DNA from: Pseudomonadota bacterium
Lineage (GTDB): Bacteria; Desulfobacterota; Desulfobacteria; Desulfobacterales; RPRI01
Reading direction: 5' to 3'
DNA length: 22,953 bases
Assembly (NCBI GenBank): GCA_018830925.1
Contig: JAHJRK010000552.1
Coordinates: 1 to 22,953 of the forward strand
Each line of letters starts with the position of its first letter. The stretch's first letter is position 1. Positions 15,586 to 22,932 of this stretch are shown here, piece by piece. The notes beneath the pieces are model-generated. The model was not told the DNA's origin. It made no database searches and saw only the letters and a list, made by a program, of their open reading frames with translations. The position numbers were made by a program, and so were the translations under genes.

Positions 15586-16607
15586 TACTAACAGATTACC
15601 GCGGTCAATTCTGGCTAAAAAGCAATTACAAAGAAGAAAGTGTTGATCTGCCACTTCTCGAAAAGGAATTTTCAAGTCTTGGCTATGATGTTTTTTTGAA
15701 AAACTATGCTGATATTGATTTTAAAAATGATAACTATAAAGAGTATTATGTTTTTTATCAATCCTCAGAAGATCCTGACTTGTTTTATAAATCCTATCTT
15801 GAGGATATTTTGCTCGGTTTGAGGCAACAAGGAGCGATTCTCATTCCGGATTTTGAATACTTCAGGGCTCACCACAACAAAGTGTTTATGGAAATTTTGC
15901 GTGAATTGTATGGGACTGATCAAATGAAAGCCCTCCGGTCATGGTATTTTGGCACGTATGAGGATTATCGTAAAGACAACCGTATAGATTTTGATAAAAC
16001 GCATGTATTCAAATTGGCATCAGGTGCTCAAAGCAAAAATGTCAGATTAATTGAGTCCCGAAAAGCTCATGCTTTAATACCAAGGACTGAAAGCAGCACC
16101 TTCAATTGGTATTATTGGTTTGTAGACAAGGTTAAACCATTCTGGGGAAAAAGGTACCCAAATTATAAGCGAAAATCGCATCACCGTAGAAAATTTATAA
16201 TTCAGGAATTTGTACCAGATCTTGATGGTGATTATAAAGTGTTGGTATTTCATGAAAAAGTATTTGTTTTGACTCGCAAAACAAGGCCAGATGACTTCAG
16301 GGCAAGTGGAAGCGGAAGGTTTTCTTATTCTAAAAATGTGCCTCACCAGGTTCTTGATTTTTCAATCGAGGTGTTTCAATGTTTCAATGCCCCTTTTATT
16401 AGTCTTGACGTTGCACTTAAAGACGATACACCCTTTCTCCTCGAATTTCAGTTTGTCAATTTTGGCACCTATACTGCTGAAAAATCGCCTCATCATTATA
16501 AAAAAGTGGATGGAGAATGGAAACTCATTGAAAATAAAATTATTATTGAGCGTGAGTACGCAAGTGCCATAGATGAGTTCATAAATTACGACATACGGCA
16601 TCAATGA
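15567..16607 (+). CDS. ATP-grasp-fold protein, probable carboxylate-amine/thiol ligase
   Basis: A 346-residue protein with the order of an ATP-grasp enzyme, which uses ATP to activate a carboxylate as acyl phosphate and join it to an amine or similar acceptor. HVFKLASGAQ (146-155) gives the phosphate-binding Lys149. FIIQEFVPDLDGDYKVLVF (210-228) gives the adenine-side Glu214. LTRKTR (235-240) and the Gly-rich ASGSGRF (246-252) follow. FISLDVALKDDTPFLLEFQ (277-295) holds the Mg sites Asp281 and Glu293. The usual Asn of the E-x-N metal motif is Gln295, a conservative change. The ATG at 15567 follows GGAGGT closely and overlaps the DUF362 gene by 19 bp. The product is AT-rich and Lys/Tyr/Phe-rich. 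Aminoacylation or peptide attachment to a sugar is possible, not shown. Confidence 0.8.
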   Translation: MSKNLIILTDYRGQFWLKSNYKEESVDLPLLEKEFSSLGYDVFLKNYADIDFKNDNYKEYYVFYQSSEDPDLFYKSYLEDILLGLRQQGAILIPDFEYFRAHHNKVFMEILRELYGTDQMKALRSWYFGTYEDYRKDNRIDFDKTHVFKLASGAQSKNVRLIESRKAHALIPRTESSTFNWYYWFVDKVKPFWGKRYPNYKRKSHHRRKFIIQEFVPDLDGDYKVLVFHEKVFVLTRKTRPDDFRASGSGRFSYSKNVPHQVLDFSIEVFQCFNAPFISLDVALKDDTPFLLEFQFVNFGTYTAEKSPHHYKKVDGEWKLIENKIIIEREYASAIDEFINYDIRHQ

Positions 16608-16687
16608 CTAACTTCTTTTCAAAACAGTTTGAAATGACAATATTGGCAAACAGGGATTCATAAAAAGCTAGTTGAGATAGGCAAATC

Positions 16688-17938
16688 ATGCAATTTGAAC
16701 AGACCGTCACGATTAAAGGCACACCACTTAAGCACAACCAGGCATGCGATACTGCCGCACCGGCAAAGGCATTCAAAACCCGTATTTGGCTGATTTACAT
16801 CCTTATCATGCTCTGGATGGGACGAAACGCAATTTTTATCCGACAGCGCAGCGGCGGGGACTATGCCGCCGTGGATATGCTGGCGATGATTCAGATCGGT
16901 GTCGTTATGATGATCCTTGTCTTGCTTTTCTTTTCTCCCATGGCTGATTTCCTGCGGCAGATCAAAAATTCATCGCTCAAATTCTATTTTATCTATCTCG
17001 TGCTTGGTGCGGCATCCGCACTATGGTCGATTAACCCCATTTATTCCCTGTATCGCGCCGTGGAGGCGTTTGCCCTGTCGGCTGCGATCCTTTATTTTTG
17101 CGCTTCCGCAGCAACGCCGGAAGAAGGCGTTCGTCGCATTCAACTCATCATGTGGCCGACCCTTTTAGCCAACTGGGTTGGTCTGATTCTGCTGATAGGT
17201 TTCAGCCTGCAGCTGAGGCTTAACGGGTTTGGAGCAATTGCCACACTGACCGCCTGTTTCTTTGCGGCCTGGATTCTTGTCGGCAAGGGAAAAAACAACG
17301 GTAAAGAGCTTCTCCAGGCGGGGCTGGGACTTTTCTTTGTCCTCATATCCATGAGCCTGGCAAGCTGGTGGTCGTTCTGGTTCGGTGTCTGTTATTGCGC
17401 CGTTTTCACCAGACGGAAGGTGTTACTGGTGGTCCTTGTGTTGATCGGTGCGACCCTCTTCTTTGCAGTGGCTCAGGATACACGCAAAACGCTTTTGGTT
17501 CGTGACAAGGAATATGAAAACCTTGGGAACATGACCGGGAGAAAAATCCTCTGGACGGATTATATGGCAGCTTCCAGTGAACGGCCGCTGCTGGGGTTCG
17601 GATTCGCCATGGGGGCCCGCGAGGTGGGCGGCAGATACACCACCAACACCCACAATGTTTTTTTTGCCGCGCTGGTTGGCGTAGGTTGGGTGGGGGTGGC
17701 TGTTCTGGGGATGTTTTTTATTTCACTGGCCCTGGAACTGCTGCGATACCGGCACTTTCGGCACCCGGCCTGGCTGGCCTGCGCCTCGGCCTTGGCGGCC
17801 GGATGCCTGAACACCATGTCGGTTTCGATTTTAGGCGAGCAGTTCACTCTTGCGGCAATGGTTTTTGTGGCCCTGTTGGGGCTACATCTGGTTTTTTTGG
17901 AACAGGAAAAACAAAAGCTTTTGGAAAAACGGCTGTAG
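16688..17938 (+). CDS. O-antigen ligase/polymerase-like membrane protein (WaaL/Wzy_C type)
   Basis: A 416-residue inner-membrane protein with about ten or more hydrophobic segments. It has a periplasmic loop region near residues 265-320 and the family signature THNVFFAALVGVGWVGV with His322. Such proteins transfer undecaprenyl-diphosphate-linked glycan to lipid A-core (ligase) or to a growing chain (polymerase), using the loop on the periplasmic face. In a Wzm/Wzt locus the chain is polymerised in the cytoplasm, so a ligase role is favoured. Sequence alone does not separate ligase from Wzy. An 80-bp AT-rich gap separates it from the ATP-grasp gene, and composition shifts sharply to higher G+C, so it may belong to a different acquired block. 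GATAGG precedes the ATG. Confidence 0.87.
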   Translation: MQFEQTVTIKGTPLKHNQACDTAAPAKAFKTRIWLIYILIMLWMGRNAIFIRQRSGGDYAAVDMLAMIQIGVVMMILVLLFFSPMADFLRQIKNSSLKFYFIYLVLGAASALWSINPIYSLYRAVEAFALSAAILYFCASAATPEEGVRRIQLIMWPTLLANWVGLILLIGFSLQLRLNGFGAIATLTACFFAAWILVGKGKNNGKELLQAGLGLFFVLISMSLASWWSFWFGVCYCAVFTRRKVLLVVLVLIGATLFFAVAQDTRKTLLVRDKEYENLGNMTGRKILWTDYMAASSERPLLGFGFAMGAREVGGRYTTNTHNVFFAALVGVGWVGVAVLGMFFISLALELLRYRHFRHPAWLACASALAAGCLNTMSVSILGEQFTLAAMVFVALLGLHLVFLEQEKQKLLEKRL

Positions 17939-17989
17939 CATCAATCCCGGGTTCGACCGAAAACAGTGTCCCACCGAGGCTGAAAACTC

Positions 17990-19153
17990 ATGCGCATACT
18001 GATTGTTCATAATGAATACAGCGCTCCCAGCGGAGAAGAACACGCGCTGCGGGCCATTGCCGGCCTGCTGGAGGAAAACGGCCACCAGGTGAGCTGGTTT
18101 CTGCGGTCTTCGGCTGATATTAAGGGCACAAAAGCAAAATCCCTGGCTTTTTTTTCAGGCATCCACAGCCCCGGGGCTGTAAAAGCGCTGCGCCGGTTCT
18201 TGCAGGAACATGCCGTGGATGTAGCCTTGGTGCAAAACCTTTATCCCCTGCTATCCCCCTCCATTCTTCCGGTATTTCGTCAGGCCGACATTCCCGTTGT
18301 CATGCGGTGCCCCAACTATCGGCTGTTTTGCCCCATCGGCCTTCACCTGTATCGCGGCAAGATTTGCGAACGGTGCCTGAATGGGCGGGAATACTGGTGC
18401 TTGCTCCGAAATTGCGAAAACAACTTGTCAAAAAGCGCAGGATACGCCCTGCGCAATGCCACGGCGCGCATTTCGCGCCGAATTGTAGATAATGTGGGGA
18501 TTTTTGTGGTGCTGTCTGAATTTCAGCGGCAGCGGTTTATCGCCGGGGGGATTTTGCCGGAACGGCTGGCGGTGGTTCCCAATGTGGCGCCCTCTGCAAC
18601 AAATGGCCGATCCGACGATTTGGGAAGCATGGTCTCTTTTGTAGGACGCGTCAGCCCGGAAAAAGGCATTGCCGATTTTCTGGATACCGCGGCCCGGTTG
18701 CCCAACATTCCCTTTGCGGTGGCCGGCGGCTATGAGCAGATGCCGGGACTGGCCCAAAAATCGTCGGCCAATGTGCGGTGGATGGGTTTTTTAACAGGAA
18801 AAGACCTGGAAGCGTTTTATCGGGAATCCCGCTTGTTGGTATTTCCCGGCCGCTGTTTTGAGGGGTTTCCCAATGTTATTACCGGTGCAATGGCTTTGGG
18901 TAAACCTATCATTGCCTCGCGTCTGGGTGGTGTTTCCGAAATTGTGGAGCACGAGAAAACCGGCCTGCTGTTTGAACCGGGCAATATTTCAGATCTGACC
19001 GCGTCTATTAAACGGCTGTACACTGACCCGGTCCTGTGTGCCAGACTGGGCCAAGCGGGTAGAAAAAAGGCCGAAACCGACTACAGCAGAAACGCGGTGT
19101 ACGAAAGATGGCGAGAAGTTCTGGGACGTGCTTTGGACGCCAAGCCTCTATGA
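17990..19153 (+). CDS. Glycosyltransferase, GT4-like, with Cys-rich insert
   Basis: A 387-residue GT-B enzyme with the acceptor-side start ILIVHNEYSAPSGEEHALRA (3-22). The C-terminal domain has MVSFVGRVSPEKGIADFL, then RCFEGFPNVITGAMALGKPI with the E-x7 motif; the second position is Ala-Met rather than Glu-Ala. Between the domains is a cysteine cluster (Cys107, Cys114, Cys126, Cys129, Cys137, Cys142) in the form CPNYRLFCPIGL...CERC...C....C. It recurs in a subgroup of GT4 enzymes and looks metal-binding, though that is inferred. GAGG lies 10 nt before the ATG. The gene is high in G+C like the ligase-like gene 51 bp upstream. Its stop is followed at once by a foreign gene fragment. Confidence 0.92.
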   Translation: MRILIVHNEYSAPSGEEHALRAIAGLLEENGHQVSWFLRSSADIKGTKAKSLAFFSGIHSPGAVKALRRFLQEHAVDVALVQNLYPLLSPSILPVFRQADIPVVMRCPNYRLFCPIGLHLYRGKICERCLNGREYWCLLRNCENNLSKSAGYALRNATARISRRIVDNVGIFVVLSEFQRQRFIAGGILPERLAVVPNVAPSATNGRSDDLGSMVSFVGRVSPEKGIADFLDTAARLPNIPFAVAGGYEQMPGLAQKSSANVRWMGFLTGKDLEAFYRESRLLVFPGRCFEGFPNVITGAMALGKPIIASRLGGVSEIVEHEKTGLLFEPGNISDLTASIKRLYTDPVLCARLGQAGRKKAETDYSRNAVYERWREVLGRALDAKPL

Positions 19154-19154
19154 T

Positions 19155-19352
19155 CGGGATTTTCCAGGGACTTGCAATGGGAACAACAACATTTATTTTT
19201 TTGATTACAATAAAGACTACCAGCACCGACGTGAATTGTTCTATGATCTTCGTCATCTGAACAAGGAAGGGAATGAGATTACAACCGGACGCCTGATAGA
19301 AGATTTGTGTGTTGCCATGCGAGGCGTAACCAATGATAAGCTTGTTAGATGA
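19155..19352 (+). pseudogene. C-terminal remnant of an SGNH/GDSL-type hydrolase or acyltransferase
   Basis: The frame ending at 19352 gives about 65 residues with no start of its own. Upstream it runs into the out-of-frame 3' end of the GT4 gene. The segment IYFFDYNKDY followed by LFYDLRHLNKEGNEITT is typical of the last part of SGNH-fold proteins. There the Asp and His of YDxxHLNxxG complete the catalytic triad, and a helix then closes the domain. The oxyanion and nucleophile blocks are absent, so it is a gene end left by recombination. Polysaccharide O-acetylation enzymes use this fold, which fits the locus. Family assignment rests on this one motif. Confidence 0.65.
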
Positions 19353-19402
19353 TTCCATCTTGCCTCCATCACCAGTTAAGGGAAAATTCAAGGGTCTCGA
19401 TA

Positions 19403-20143
19403 ATGTTAAGAACAGGGCGTGTAGTCGGTCTACCGGTTACGGTTGATTCCACTGAAAATATAGCAGAAAAGATTGTACGAGAAGCTAATATGGGCCGTGG
19501 TGGTTATGTTTGTGTTGCCAATGTGCATATGGTGACAACTGCTACGCGTGATGAAAGGCTTCACCAGATCATGGAGGAAGCAGATATTGTGACAGCGGAC
19601 GGTCTGCCTTTAGTTTGGGTGCTAAGGCAAAAAGGTTACAGATTTGCCGAGCGAGTAACCGGAACCGATCTTACATTAGAGCTTTGCCGAATAGCCGAAA
19701 AAGATAATATGTCAGTTTATTTTTACGGTGGCAGTGTTGAAACAATCGAAAAGTTAAAAACATATATTAGTCAAAGATTTCCTTCTTTAAATTCATTTTT
19801 TGAATCACCGCCTATTCTTTCTCAAAACCCGAAAGTAGATATGGAAGTGGTATCTCGTATAAAAGAATCAGGGGCAAGAATAGTATTTGTTGGTTTGGGA
19901 TGTCCCAAGCAAGAGTACTGGATGGCTGCTTATAAACCCTATCTCTCTTCTGTTTCGATAGGTGTTGGTGCTGTCTTTGATTTCCTGTCTGGAACATGTC
20001 AGCGTGCGCCCGTGTGGATGCAAAGGCTTGGGCTTGAGTGGTTCCATCGGCTTGCCACACAGCCGGGCAGAACCTGGAAGCGATATGCAATTACGAATCC
20101 AGTTTTTGTGTGGCTTGTTTTAAAAGAGTGGCTTAAGCTGTGA
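19403..20143 (+). CDS. WecG/TagA/CpsF family glycosyltransferase
   Basis: A 246-residue membrane-peripheral glycosyltransferase of family GT26, which adds the second sugar, often an N-acetyl-mannosamine type, to an undecaprenyl-linked primer. Length and motifs are complete. YVCVANVHMV (35-44) leads to DIVTADGLPLVW (61-72), with the conserved Asp66. RVTGTDL (84-90) follows, then FVGLGCPKQEYWM and the signature GVGAVFDFLSGTCQRAPVWM. The C-terminal arm (LEWFHRLATQPGRTWKRY) binds membrane in this family. I chose the ATG at 19403, preceded by AAGGG. An in-frame ATG at 19349 would add 18 atypical residues and lacks a binding site. It sits between broken gene pieces, and a second WecG C-terminus lies about 250 bp downstream. 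Confidence 0.92.
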   Translation: MLRTGRVVGLPVTVDSTENIAEKIVREANMGRGGYVCVANVHMVTTATRDERLHQIMEEADIVTADGLPLVWVLRQKGYRFAERVTGTDLTLELCRIAEKDNMSVYFYGGSVETIEKLKTYISQRFPSLNSFFESPPILSQNPKVDMEVVSRIKESGARIVFVGLGCPKQEYWMAAYKPYLSSVSIGVGAVFDFLSGTCQRAPVWMQRLGLEWFHRLATQPGRTWKRYAITNPVFVWLVLKEWLKL

Positions 20144-20186
20144 AGCTGATAGAGCAAAACAAAAAAACCTCATATAGAATATTATT

Positions 20187-20277
20187 ATGTTGAGAGAACA
20201 GGCAAAATTTATCACTCAGGCCCATAAGGTTTTGGACATCTGCCTGACGATGTCGGCCTTTATCGCGGCCAAATTTC
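20187..20277 (+). pseudogene. N-terminal fragment of a WbaP-type sugar transferase gene
   Basis: The first 30 codons align with the start of the intact transferase encoded at 20498: 17 of 30 residues are identical (MLRE.., ..KxIT.., ..LDI.L.., ..AF..A.F). Similarity stops around AAKF (near nt 20277). The frame then runs on as unrelated residues to 20459. The fragment therefore marks the start of a second, diverged copy that was cut off after its first membrane helix. Confidence 0.75.
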
Positions 20278-20385
20278 ATGAAAATCGCACCCCTTGTGAG
20301 TCAGCTAAGAGCCAAGAGCAGAGAGCAAGCTCCTCACCTCTCACCACTAAGCTGGAAGCTTATCCACACCGGACAGCACTACGAT
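20269..20385 (+). pseudogene. N-terminal fragment of a UDP-GlcNAc 2-epimerase (WecB-type) gene
   Basis: In a different frame from the preceding fragment, PNFMKIAPLV (codons from 20269) and KLIHTGQHYD (ending at 20385) match two hallmark blocks of the epimerase N-terminus. These are the (T/A)RPNFMKIAPL loop and the HTGQHYD block. About 16 residues lie between them, shorter than or comparable to the usual spacing. No further epimerase sequence follows and the start is missing. It overlaps the previous fragment by a few bases at a shared ATTTCAT, a likely recombination joint. Confidence 0.7.
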
Positions 20386-20508
20386 TTGTTGCAGGAACCC
20401 GGGCTGATGTGGAAACGCTATGCGGCGACGAATCCGGTGTTAGTCCGGATGGTGATTAAGGAGTATTTTAAGAAGAAAATGACGGGTTCTGATCATCATG
20501 CTGCGTGA
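20386..20508 (+). pseudogene. C-terminal fragment of a WecG/TagA-type glycosyltransferase gene
   Basis: Joined in frame to the epimerase fragment, this piece reads LLQEPGLMWKRYAATNPV and continues VRMVIKEYFKKK. It matches the C-terminal arm of the intact WecG-type protein (QPGRTWKRYAITNPV..VLKEW); about 17 of 27 comparable residues agree. Its stop (20506-20508) overlaps the start of the intact sugar transferase by 11 bp. It may thus be the original upstream neighbour of that gene, with the intact WecG gene brought in separately. Confidence 0.75.
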
Positions 20509-21940
20509 ACGAAGCAAGCTCATAACCAATCTGCACCGTTTACTGGATATCAGCCTGACGGTCGCCGCATTTGTATCGGCCTATTTCATCAAGCGCCACC
20601 TGCTGCCAATATCGCTGCGCGGCTTGACGACGGAGCCCGATTATTATGAAGTACTTTTCTTGATTATCATGGTCTGGTATCTATGTTTTGCCTATTTCAA
20701 GCTTTACGAATCGTATCGTAAACAATCTCTTCCACGGATACTGCTGCAGGTGATCAAGGCCGTCAGTACAGGAATGGTATTTCTGTTCCTGGGTCTGTAC
20801 GTATTGAAGATCTTCGATGTCAGCCAGCTGCTCCTTTTCATCTTCCTGCTCCTTGATCTCGGGCTATTGCTTGCCATGAAGAGCACGATCTATCTCGTCC
20901 TGAAGAAGTACCGCAGCCAGGGGGTCAACTTTCGGAACATGCTCATCATCGGGAGCCGGGAGAGGGCAAAAGAACTGATTCGCAATGTTCAGAGCCGGGA
21001 GCATTCCGGATATCGCGTGATCGGCTGTCTCGAGATATCTGATTCAGATGTGGGCAGGCATGTGGAGGGTGGCGTCAATATAATCGGCACCGTGGATAAC
21101 ATCAAAGAGATCATGCTTGGCAGGGTAGTTGACGAGGTGGTTTTTGCCATGCCTTTAAATATGTTTGACGATCCCCGCCCTTATATTGTCGCTGTGGAAG
21201 AACTTGGGATTCATGTAACTTTTATTCCGAATATTTACCTGGAACGGTTGACCTACCGTCCCGTCAGAAATCGCATACAGTTGCAGCCTTATTTCGGCAC
21301 CTTTGCAATTACGCTGGCATCGATTGAGCCGCATTCGGACGGCCGGATGATCAAAAGTCTGATCGATTATGTTGCCGCAGGCATCGGGTTCATTATCCTT
21401 ATGCCCGTTTTCCTGATTATTGCCGCAGCTATCAGGATATCTTCGAGAGGGCCTGTCTTCTATAAACAATTGCGCAGCGGTTTAAACGGCCGGACATTCA
21501 CGTTTTATAAATTTCGTACAATGCTGGCTGATGCCGACGAAAAGAGGCGCGAACTGGAAGACTTGAATGAGTCCGACGGCCCGGTTTTCAAGATAAAAAA
21601 TGACCCGCGCATTATTCCCTTTATTGGGTATTTTCTGAGAAGGACAAGTCTCGATGAGCTGCCTCAATTGATCAATATCCTTCGCGGGGAGATGAGCCTC
21701 GTGGGCCCGCGCCCGCCCATACCGACTGAGGTAGCACAGTACAAACCCTGGCAGAGAAGACGGCTGTCCATGAAGCCCGGGTTGACATGCATATGGCAGA
21801 CATCCCCGAACCGGAACGACATACCTTTCAGTGACTGGATGAAACTGGATCTGGAATATATCGATAACTGGTCGTTGATGCTCGACTTCAAACTATTGCT
21901 GAAAACATTTAAGGTTATTCTTTTCGGGAACGGGAGATGA
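20498..21940 (+). CDS. Polyprenyl-phosphate sugar-1-phosphate transferase (WbaP/exopolysaccharide initiator)
   Basis: A 480-residue initiating enzyme that transfers a hexose-1-phosphate from a nucleotide sugar to undecaprenyl phosphate at the inner membrane. The order is canonical. The N-terminal region with four hydrophobic segments spans about 15-135. A Rossmann-like cytoplasmic domain, MLIIGSRERAKELI (148-161) to about 260, comes next. A membrane helix then precedes the catalytic domain (about 288-312). That domain begins GPVFYKQLRSGLNG (318-331), followed by FYKFRTM (336-342), the catalytic pair Asp386-Glu387 in TSLDELPQL (383-391), and SLVGPRPP (400-407). The sugar is not predictable. 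The start overlaps the stop of a WecG-like fragment. A diverged copy of its own first 30 codons lies 311 bp upstream. Confidence 0.95.
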   Translation: MLRERSKLITNLHRLLDISLTVAAFVSAYFIKRHLLPISLRGLTTEPDYYEVLFLIIMVWYLCFAYFKLYESYRKQSLPRILLQVIKAVSTGMVFLFLGLYVLKIFDVSQLLLFIFLLLDLGLLLAMKSTIYLVLKKYRSQGVNFRNMLIIGSRERAKELIRNVQSREHSGYRVIGCLEISDSDVGRHVEGGVNIIGTVDNIKEIMLGRVVDEVVFAMPLNMFDDPRPYIVAVEELGIHVTFIPNIYLERLTYRPVRNRIQLQPYFGTFAITLASIEPHSDGRMIKSLIDYVAAGIGFIILMPVFLIIAAAIRISSRGPVFYKQLRSGLNGRTFTFYKFRTMLADADEKRRELEDLNESDGPVFKIKNDPRIIPFIGYFLRRTSLDELPQLINILRGEMSLVGPRPPIPTEVAQYKPWQRRRLSMKPGLTCIWQTSPNRNDIPFSDWMKLDLEYIDNWSLMLDFKLLLKTFKVILFGNGR

Positions 21941-21983
21941 GTATATAAAGATTAACCTTAACTACTTAGGTAAAACGGATGTG

Positions 21984-22379
21984 ATGGTCGCCTGGGCGCG
22001 GATTATGTTTGGACTTTGGTTGCTGTCAACAAGCATCCTTTTTCTGATCAATTATCGGTCATATTTACCGCCGGAAATCAACCGGCACATTCAGCAGGGT
22101 TTTTTGTTGCATGTGGCCGGTTTTTTTTTGGGTTCAGTACTGGCATGGTTTGCATTCACCCGCGGCAATATGGTAAGAACGGTTATAGTCTGTGCAGTCC
22201 TGTTTTTCTTAGGAGCCGCACTTGAGGTAATCCAGCTTTTTATTGCTTACCGATATTTCAATCTTAATGATGTGATGGCCAACGGAGTGGGGATAGGGCT
22301 ATTCATGGTTTGTTTGAGTGTCCTTAAAAGTATTTCGGGTGAACGTGAGAGCGTAAAACTGAAAAGACGTAAGGCGTAA
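21984..22379 (+). CDS. VanZ-like membrane protein
   Basis: A 131-residue protein with four hydrophobic segments (about 4-24, 40-59, 64-84 and 98-116) and the conserved VanZ pattern. Glu81 and Gln84 lie in ALEVIQLF, Arg90 in AYRYFNLND, and Asp96 and Asn100 in NDVMANGVG. VanZ-like proteins occur widely in envelope and exopolysaccharide gene clusters; their biochemical role is unsettled. The C-terminus is Lys/Arg-rich (LKRRKA). I prefer the ATG at 21984 over the GTG at 21981; neither has a strong ribosome-binding site. It lies 43 bp after the sugar transferase and upstream of a membrane-anchored receiver protein. Confidence 0.85.
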   Translation: MVAWARIMFGLWLLSTSILFLINYRSYLPPEINRHIQQGFLLHVAGFFLGSVLAWFAFTRGNMVRTVIVCAVLFFLGAALEVIQLFIAYRYFNLNDVMANGVGIGLFMVCLSVLKSISGERESVKLKRRKA

Positions 22380-22458
22380 AGCCCGAGAGCGTGATGGGGT
22401 TAAAGCGATAGATGGCTGGGGTATCAATACGATTTTTATCACGCATGGGAGCACAACG

Positions 22459-22932
22459 ATGAGCACAGCGCGTATTCTGGTGGTTGATGATGAAGAGGCC
22501 GTCCGCTCGCTTTTGACGGAATACCTGATGTCTTTGGGGTATGATGTCACAACGGCCGAAGATGGGCAAGACGCCCTGAATAAGTTTATTCCGGGTGTAT
22601 TTGACTGTGTGATTACCGATCTGACAATGCCGAAGATCACGGGTCTTGAGCTGCTTAAAGAGATAAAAATTCGAGACAAAAATGTATTTGTCATCATGAT
22701 AACCGGCTATCCGAGCGTAGACAGCGCCATGAATGCGATAAAGGAAGGGGCTTATGATTATCTAATCAAGCCCGTTCACATGGGAGACATCCGGATTAAA
22801 ATCGAAAGGGCGCTTTCCACCAGGAAAACGGAAAAATCTTTAAAGAGCATGACCGGTCTATTATGGGGTGTGATCCTCTCCATTCCGATCTGGTTGATTT
22901 TGGGGATTGTGCTGGGCCTTGTCTGGAAATAG
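22459..22932 (+). CDS. Response-regulator receiver domain with C-terminal membrane helix
   Basis: A 157-residue protein. Residues 1-120 form a complete CheY-like receiver with the acidic pair Asp10-Asp11, phospho-acceptor Asp54 in VITDLTMP, the switch Thr82 in MITGYPS and Lys104 in YLIKPV. There is no DNA-binding, GGDEF or kinase domain. After a charged linker (RKTEKSLKSM) comes a single hydrophobic helix, about residues 133-155 (LLWGVILSIPIWLILGIVLG), ending in VWK. The receiver is thus probably tethered to the inner membrane on the cytoplasmic side. GGGAG lies just upstream of the ATG. Placed at the end of a polysaccharide locus, it could control an export or synthesis protein by contact. 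Its kinase is not in the window. Confidence 0.9.
   Translation: MSTARILVVDDEEAVRSLLTEYLMSLGYDVTTAEDGQDALNKFIPGVFDCVITDLTMPKITGLELLKEIKIRDKNVFVIMITGYPSVDSAMNAIKEGAYDYLIKPVHMGDIRIKIERALSTRKTEKSLKSMTGLLWGVILSIPIWLILGIVLGLVWK

Noticed and set aside
19349..19402. Upstream ATG start for the WecG-type gene
   Set aside because: It has no ribosome-binding site and the added 18 residues are not typical of the family; the ATG at 19403 gives the usual length.
20278..20508. A genuine 76-residue novel protein
   Set aside because: Its halves match the start of one enzyme family and the end of another, which is best explained as fused debris.
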